Shown: piece by piece, positions 5,368 to 8,454 of the stretch
How positions within the stretch are numbered: position 1 is the first letter of the stretch
Layout: each line of letters starts with the position of its first letter
Source: Chthoniobacter sp.
Lineage (GTDB): Bacteria; Verrucomicrobiota; Verrucomicrobiia; Chthoniobacterales; Chthoniobacteraceae
DNA: 8,454 nt
Assembly (NCBI GenBank): GCA_025352865.1
Contig: JANXSB010000708.1
Coordinates: 1-8,454, forward strand
Direction of reading: 5' to 3'
Notes under the pieces: model-generated
Told to the model about the DNA's origin: nothing
Database searches by the model: none
What the model saw: the letters and a program-made list of their open reading frames with translations, nothing else
Program-made: the position numbers and the translations under genes

Positions 5368-7171
5368 AAGTCTGCATCTCAGACACGAGGTCTTGTGTGA
5401 TCGGTGCCAGGCTGTGACCGTGCAGCCGGGAGTAAAGTCCGTCCTTCGCGATTAACTCGGCATGGGTGCCATCCTCGACAATCCTTCCGCGCTCCAGCAC
5501 CAGAATCCGATCTGCCTTGCGGATCGTGGAAAGGCGATGCGCGATGATGAAGGTCGTGCGGCCCATTGTCAGGCGTTCGAGCGCTTCGAGGAGCAGACTT
5601 TCCGTCACGGAATCGAGCGCAGACGTGGGCTCGTCGAGAATGAGAATGCGCGCGTCTTTCAAAAATGCTCGCGCGATGCTAAGTCGCTGGCGTTCGCCGC
5701 CGGACAGCGTGGCACCGCGCTCCCCAATTACCGAGTCGTAGCCACGCGGGAGGCGACGGATGAACTCGTCCGCGTTCGCGGCCACCGCTGCGGCGACGAC
5801 TTCCTCGCGGCTCGCGGACGGACGGCCAAAGGAGATGTTTTCCGCGATGCTGAGGGGAAACAGGAACGGCTCCTGGAGGACAAGCGCTATCTGCCCGCGC
5901 AAACCTTCGATGTTCACATCGCGCAAATCGTATCCATCCACCGTGACACGGCCCGAGTCAGGGTCGAAAAACCTGACGAGCAGACTAAGTAACGTCGTCT
6001 TTCCCGCGCCGGTCGGCCCGACGACAGCGATAACTTCACCTGGGTTTGCTTCCAGACTTATACTTTCTAGGACTGGCTGCCCTGGCTCATAGGCAAAGCT
6101 CACGTCCTCGTAACGAACATGCCCGCGAATCTTGACATCACGGGCATTTGGCACCTCCACCACATCGATCGGTGCGTCGAGCATTTCCAAGACGCGCCCC
6201 GCATTTGCGCCAAGCATCTGCATGGTGGAAGCGGTATAGACGACCGTGTTGATGGGCTCGTAAAGCGCGGCGAGGTAGGCGAGGAAGACCAGCACCGTGC
6301 CCACGGTGATGCGTCCGTCGAGGACGCGCGTGGCCCCGAGCCACACGATCCCCGCAGTGCTCAGCGCGGTGAGCAAACCAATCAGCAGCTTGAACTTCAT
6401 GTCCATCATCGCGGAGGCGCGATGAGCGTGGACCGATTCGCCGGCCGCCTTTCGCCAGCGTGCGTGCTCCAGTTTCTCGCGGGTGAAAGCCTGCACGGCT
6501 GGGATGGAAGTGAGCGTTTGCTCGACCAGCACCATGAGCTGCGTTTCCAAGTCGCTGCGACGGCGTGCGGCTTCCTCCATGACTTTGCTGAAGCCGCCGA
6601 TCGACAGTGCCATCAGCGGCACCACGGCCAGCGAGAGCGCCGCCATGCCCGGATCGAGGCGCCACATGATTCCGAAGACGCACACCAAAGTAAGACCGGA
6701 ATGCACGACGGGAATCAGCGTGCTGCTGACCAAAGTCTGCACGCAATAAGTATCCACGGTCACTCGGGCGACCAAGTCCGCGACTTGCTGCCGGCCATGA
6801 AAACGCAGCGACATTTTTTGCAAATGCGCATAAAGGTCGGCACCGAGGTCATAGACCATGCGCTGCCCCACGCTGACAAATGCGGTCGTGCTGACCATCG
6901 AAAGCACGGAGTGGCCGAGAAATAACAGCACCGTGGCAATGGCAATCCACACGACCATGCGGTGAGGCTCAACGCCGCCGGGAAGCCGCGCGAGCCAGTC
7001 TGCCGCGGCTGCGGGCAGGGGTTGCTTTCCGAGCACGTTATCGACGAGGACCTTCATCGGCCAGGGTCGGAGAACTTCGAGAGCGACTTCAAAAATCATC
7101 GTCACCAGCACCACGGTGAGTCCGCTCCGATGCGGCCATATGTAGGGCAGGAGGCGTCGGATTTTCCTCAC
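5360..7171 (-). CDS. ABC transporter half-molecule, permease fused to ATPase (MsbA-like exporter)
   Basis: This 603-residue type IV exporter half-transporter likely works as a homodimer in the inner membrane. The first 330 residues are the six-helix domain; hydrophobic stretches lie near 17-33, 73-93, 155-192, 262-282 and 290-305. The nucleotide-binding domain is complete: Walker A GPTGAGKT (385-392), Q-loop Q433 in VLQEPFLFP, signature LSGGERQR (489-496), Walker B ILILDEP (509-515), D-loop SALD (517-520) and switch H545 in IIAHRLST. It is likely an active ATPase. Nearest functional analogies are MsbA and glycolipid or oligosaccharide exporters. The operon context argues for a lipid-linked glycan rather than a drug or peptide, and there is no C39 peptidase domain. 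Start is GTG 7171 in a GTGA overlap with the PEP-CTERM gene, with GAGG eight bases upstream. Confidence 0.94.
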   Translation of the reverse strand: MRKIRRLLPYIWPHRSGLTVVLVTMIFEVALEVLRPWPMKVLVDNVLGKQPLPAAAADWLARLPGGVEPHRMVVWIAIATVLLFLGHSVLSMVSTTAFVSVGQRMVYDLGADLYAHLQKMSLRFHGRQQVADLVARVTVDTYCVQTLVSSTLIPVVHSGLTLVCVFGIMWRLDPGMAALSLAVVPLMALSIGGFSKVMEEAARRRSDLETQLMVLVEQTLTSIPAVQAFTREKLEHARWRKAAGESVHAHRASAMMDMKFKLLIGLLTALSTAGIVWLGATRVLDGRITVGTVLVFLAYLAALYEPINTVVYTASTMQMLGANAGRVLEMLDAPIDVVEVPNARDVKIRGHVRYEDVSFAYEPGQPVLESISLEANPGEVIAVVGPTGAGKTTLLSLLVRFFDPDSGRVTVDGYDLRDVNIEGLRGQIALVLQEPFLFPLSIAENISFGRPSASREEVVAAAVAANADEFIRRLPRGYDSVIGERGATLSGGERQRLSIARAFLKDARILILDEPTSALDSVTESLLLEALERLTMGRTTFIIAHRLSTIRKADRILVLERGRIVEDGTHAELIAKDGLYSRLHGHSLAPITQDLVSEMQTYD

Positions 7172-8454
7172 CTGGGTTTCCTCGGATATTTGCGGCCCGG
7201 CCGGCGGGCGAGCATGCCGAGCGCGCTGGACAGCAACAGACCTATCGCGCCGGGCTCGGGCACCGCAAACGTGCCAACCTTATCCGACTCCGAGGCGAAG
7301 GGCAAACCGTCACCGAAAGTAACTTGAACACCGTCGCCGATATTCAGCGCGGCGAGGTTCTGACCTGCCGTGAAAGTAACTGCCGCGTTGGCGTTCACCG
7401 TGGCCGTGCCGCTGGTGAACGAACCGTTCACCTGGGTCACGCCGGGGCCATTGGCCGTCAGCGTGTCGAAAGTTTGGGTGCCGTTGAGAGTCAGCGTCCC
7501 CGAGCCGGTTTTCGTCAGTGTCCCCGCACCGCTTACGCTGCCCATGGTGACGCTGGCCGCGCCCGTCACGGTCAGAGCATGACCATTTAACCCGACACTG
7601 CCGACATTCAACGCGCCAGCCGCGGCGCTGAAGGTTTCATTGTCTCCGAGGTTCAAAGCAGCGGCAATTGTCTGAGAGTCGGCATCGCTATTCACGATGC
7701 CACCCGCACCGACAGTCACACTCTGCGGGCCGGTAATCGTGAAAGCTCCGGCTGTGTTATCGAACGTAATCGATGCGACATTCCACGCCGTGTCCACCCG
7801 TGGAGTCAGGCGTGTGCTTCCCGCGAAGGTTAACGCCACCGTTCCATTATTCGCAGGCGTGCCATTGGGGTTCCAGTTGTTGGCCGTGGACCAGTTGTTA
7901 TCCGTGCCACCGCCATCCCATGCGGAGGTGGGAATGAGGGTAAGACGAAAGGCGTGAGTCAGGCCGCCGATCGTGCCGGAACCCACGATCTGGCCGGAGT
8001 CGTTGATGCCGTATGCAGTAATCAAGTCCCACCCGCTGCCCGCGGGAATCAACGTGTTCAAGTCGGCCATCGGGCCGGTTCCACCGATGTAGAAAGCATG
8101 TGTGACAGCATCGCCCGCGAGGAAAGAATCGCCCACGGTCTGGCCTGTGGTGTTGATGGCGAAGGCCTCGCTCTGGGTGCCGCCAAGCGTGCCAAGGTCG
8201 GTGCCGACGGTGCTGATCAGACCGGCGGCAGCGGTGCGAAAGGCGTGGTAGATCGCGTTGCCCGACATGGCGGAGTAACCCACGGTTTGCCCGGAGGCAT
8301 TGATGGCGTTGGCATAACTATAAGTGCCGCCGAGTGTGCCGAGGTCGGTGCCAGGCGCGCTGATCAGTCCTGTAGCGGTAGTGCGAAAGGCATGTTCCGC
8401 CGCGTCGCCGGCGGTGGCCGAGTAACCGACTGTCTGGCCCGAGGCATTGATGCC
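7168..8454 (-). CDS. secreted HAF-repeat / beta-strand-repeat protein with PEP-CTERM anchor (5' end outside window)
   Basis: The frame is open to the right edge, so the start, signal peptide and first repeats are missing; 428 residues are visible. The GTG at 8283 is only an internal valine. From the edge inward come about three and a half HAF-type repeats of 49-50 residues with INASGQTVGYS and HAFR cores. Next is the WDGGGTDNNWS...ANNW motif near 7920, typical of autotransporter-associated beta-strand proteins. A Gly/Thr/Ala-rich beta-helix stretch follows, with a PATR-like core GAGTLTKTGSGTLTLNG (about 7530-7480). The C terminus is VPEP, a 15-residue hydrophobic run and ARRPGRKYPRKPR, which is a PEP-CTERM sorting signal. 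This predicts export by Sec, then cleavage and anchoring or release by an exosortase that is not in the window. The stop overlaps the ABC start by 4 bp. Ligand or function is unknown; a surface or matrix protein is likely. Confidence 0.85.
   Translation of the reverse strand, partial: GINASGQTVGYSATAGDAAEHAFRTTATGLISAPGTDLGTLGGTYSYANAINASGQTVGYSAMSGNAIYHAFRTAAAGLISTVGTDLGTLGGTQSEAFAINTTGQTVGDSFLAGDAVTHAFYIGGTGPMADLNTLIPAGSGWDLITAYGINDSGQIVGSGTIGGLTHAFRLTLIPTSAWDGGGTDNNWSTANNWNPNGTPANNGTVALTFAGSTRLTPRVDTAWNVASITFDNTAGAFTITGPQSVTVGAGGIVNSDADSQTIAAALNLGDNETFSAAAGALNVGSVGLNGHALTVTGAASVTMGSVSGAGTLTKTGSGTLTLNGTQTFDTLTANGPGVTQVNGSFTSGTATVNANAAVTFTAGQNLAALNIGDGVQVTFGDGLPFASESDKVGTFAVPEPGAIGLLLSSALGMLARRPGRKYPRKPR
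7171..7263 (-). other. PEP-CTERM sorting signal
   Basis: The last 31 residues read VPEP, then GAIGLLLSSALGMLA, then the basic tail ARRPGRKYPRKPR. Motif, hydrophobic helix and arginine cluster occur in the canonical order at the extreme C terminus. The tail runs about seven residues beyond the usual RR cluster. That extension is also the stretch carrying the GAGG ribosome site and the overlap with the next gene. Confidence 0.85.
7180..7183 (-). promoter_or_regulatory. Shine-Dalgarno GAGG for the GTG start of the ABC transporter
   Basis: GAGG lies eight bases before GTG 7171 on the minus strand, inside the last codons of the PEP-CTERM gene. It supports the GTG start. The next in-frame Met is near residue 25, inside the first membrane helix. 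Confidence 0.5.
7444..7530 (-). repeat. autotransporter-associated beta-strand (PATR-like) repeat
   Basis: The encoded stretch begins GAGTLTKTGSGTLTLNG and runs through TQTFDTLTANGPG. It fits the G-x-L-T-K-x-G-x-G-T-L-x-L-x-G pattern of PATR repeats, which build right-handed beta helices in secreted proteins. Only one strong copy is visible; the flanking Gly/Thr/Ala/Val-rich sequence is more degenerate. Confidence 0.6.
8158..8451 (-). repeat. two 147-bp in-frame tandem repeats encoding HAF units
   Basis: Units 8451-8305 and 8304-8158 each encode 49 residues starting INASGQTVGYSA and ending at LGTLGGT plus six. By eye, 37 of 49 residues are identical, and long stretches also match at the DNA level, such as ATCAATGCCTC and the GGTTACTC block. 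A third, more diverged unit of 50 residues follows at 8157-8008. A partial fourth starts at 8007 (INDSGQIVGS, then THAFR). More copies probably lie beyond the right edge, since the window ends inside the array. Recombination between units could change copy number. Confidence 0.85.

Noticed and set aside
6119..6925. 268-codon plus-strand and 202-codon minus-strand alternate frames inside the ABC transporter
   Set aside because: The ABC frame has every expected motif. The other frames are His/Arg-rich shadows.
7168..8283. PEP-CTERM gene starting at GTG 8283
   Set aside because: The frame stays open to the window edge and the HAF repeat pattern continues without a break through 8283, so the GTG is an internal valine.
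8008..8451. Repeats at the right edge as a CRISPR array
   Set aside because: The units are 147 bp, lie in frame and code for HAF repeats. There are no short repeat-spacer units.

Overview
The window is GC-rich, gene-dense bacterial DNA with no RNA gene, insertion sequence, CRISPR array or phage gene that I can recognise. Three markers together suggest a Gram-negative (diderm) bacterium, most plausibly Verrucomicrobiota or a related PVC-group lineage. These are an lpxC 5' end (lipid A synthesis), a secreted protein with HAF-type and autotransporter-associated beta-strand repeats ending in a PEP-CTERM sorting signal, and a dense surface-glycan gene set. The taxonomic placement is inference; no rRNA or ribosomal marker is present.

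Left edge (1-1363): the first 67 codons of lpxC run off the left end on the minus strand. A GT-B family 4 glycosyltransferase (311-1363, plus strand) is transcribed away from it. The roughly 107 bp between them holds a perfect 8-bp inverted repeat (243-263) that overlaps a weak candidate lpxC promoter. The glycosyltransferase ends 28 bp from the convergent minus-strand operon, and a short stem-loop spans that junction.

Main block (8454-1392, minus strand, read right to left): an apparent single operon of seven genes. The order is PEP-CTERM repeat protein (5' end outside the window), MsbA-like ABC half-transporter, FkbM-type methyltransferase, left-handed beta-helix acyltransferase 1, left-handed beta-helix acyltransferase 2, a GT-B-like putative glycosyltransferase, and a ChbG/HpnK-type deacetylase. 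The first five junctions overlap by 4, 8, 4, 8 and 4 bp; the last has a 14-bp gap. The 4-bp junctions carry a Shine-Dalgarno sequence and the 8-bp junctions do not.

Working model (inference): the operon builds, decorates and exports a small surface glycan or glycolipid. The putative glycosyltransferase adds a sugar, the two acyltransferases and the methyltransferase modify it, the deacetylase removes an acyl group, and the ABC half-transporter moves it across the inner membrane. Co-transcription with a PEP-CTERM protein links this to the exosortase and exopolysaccharide world. No exosortase, polymerase, flippase of the Wzx type, or sugar-nucleotide enzyme is visible here. The substrate is unknown.
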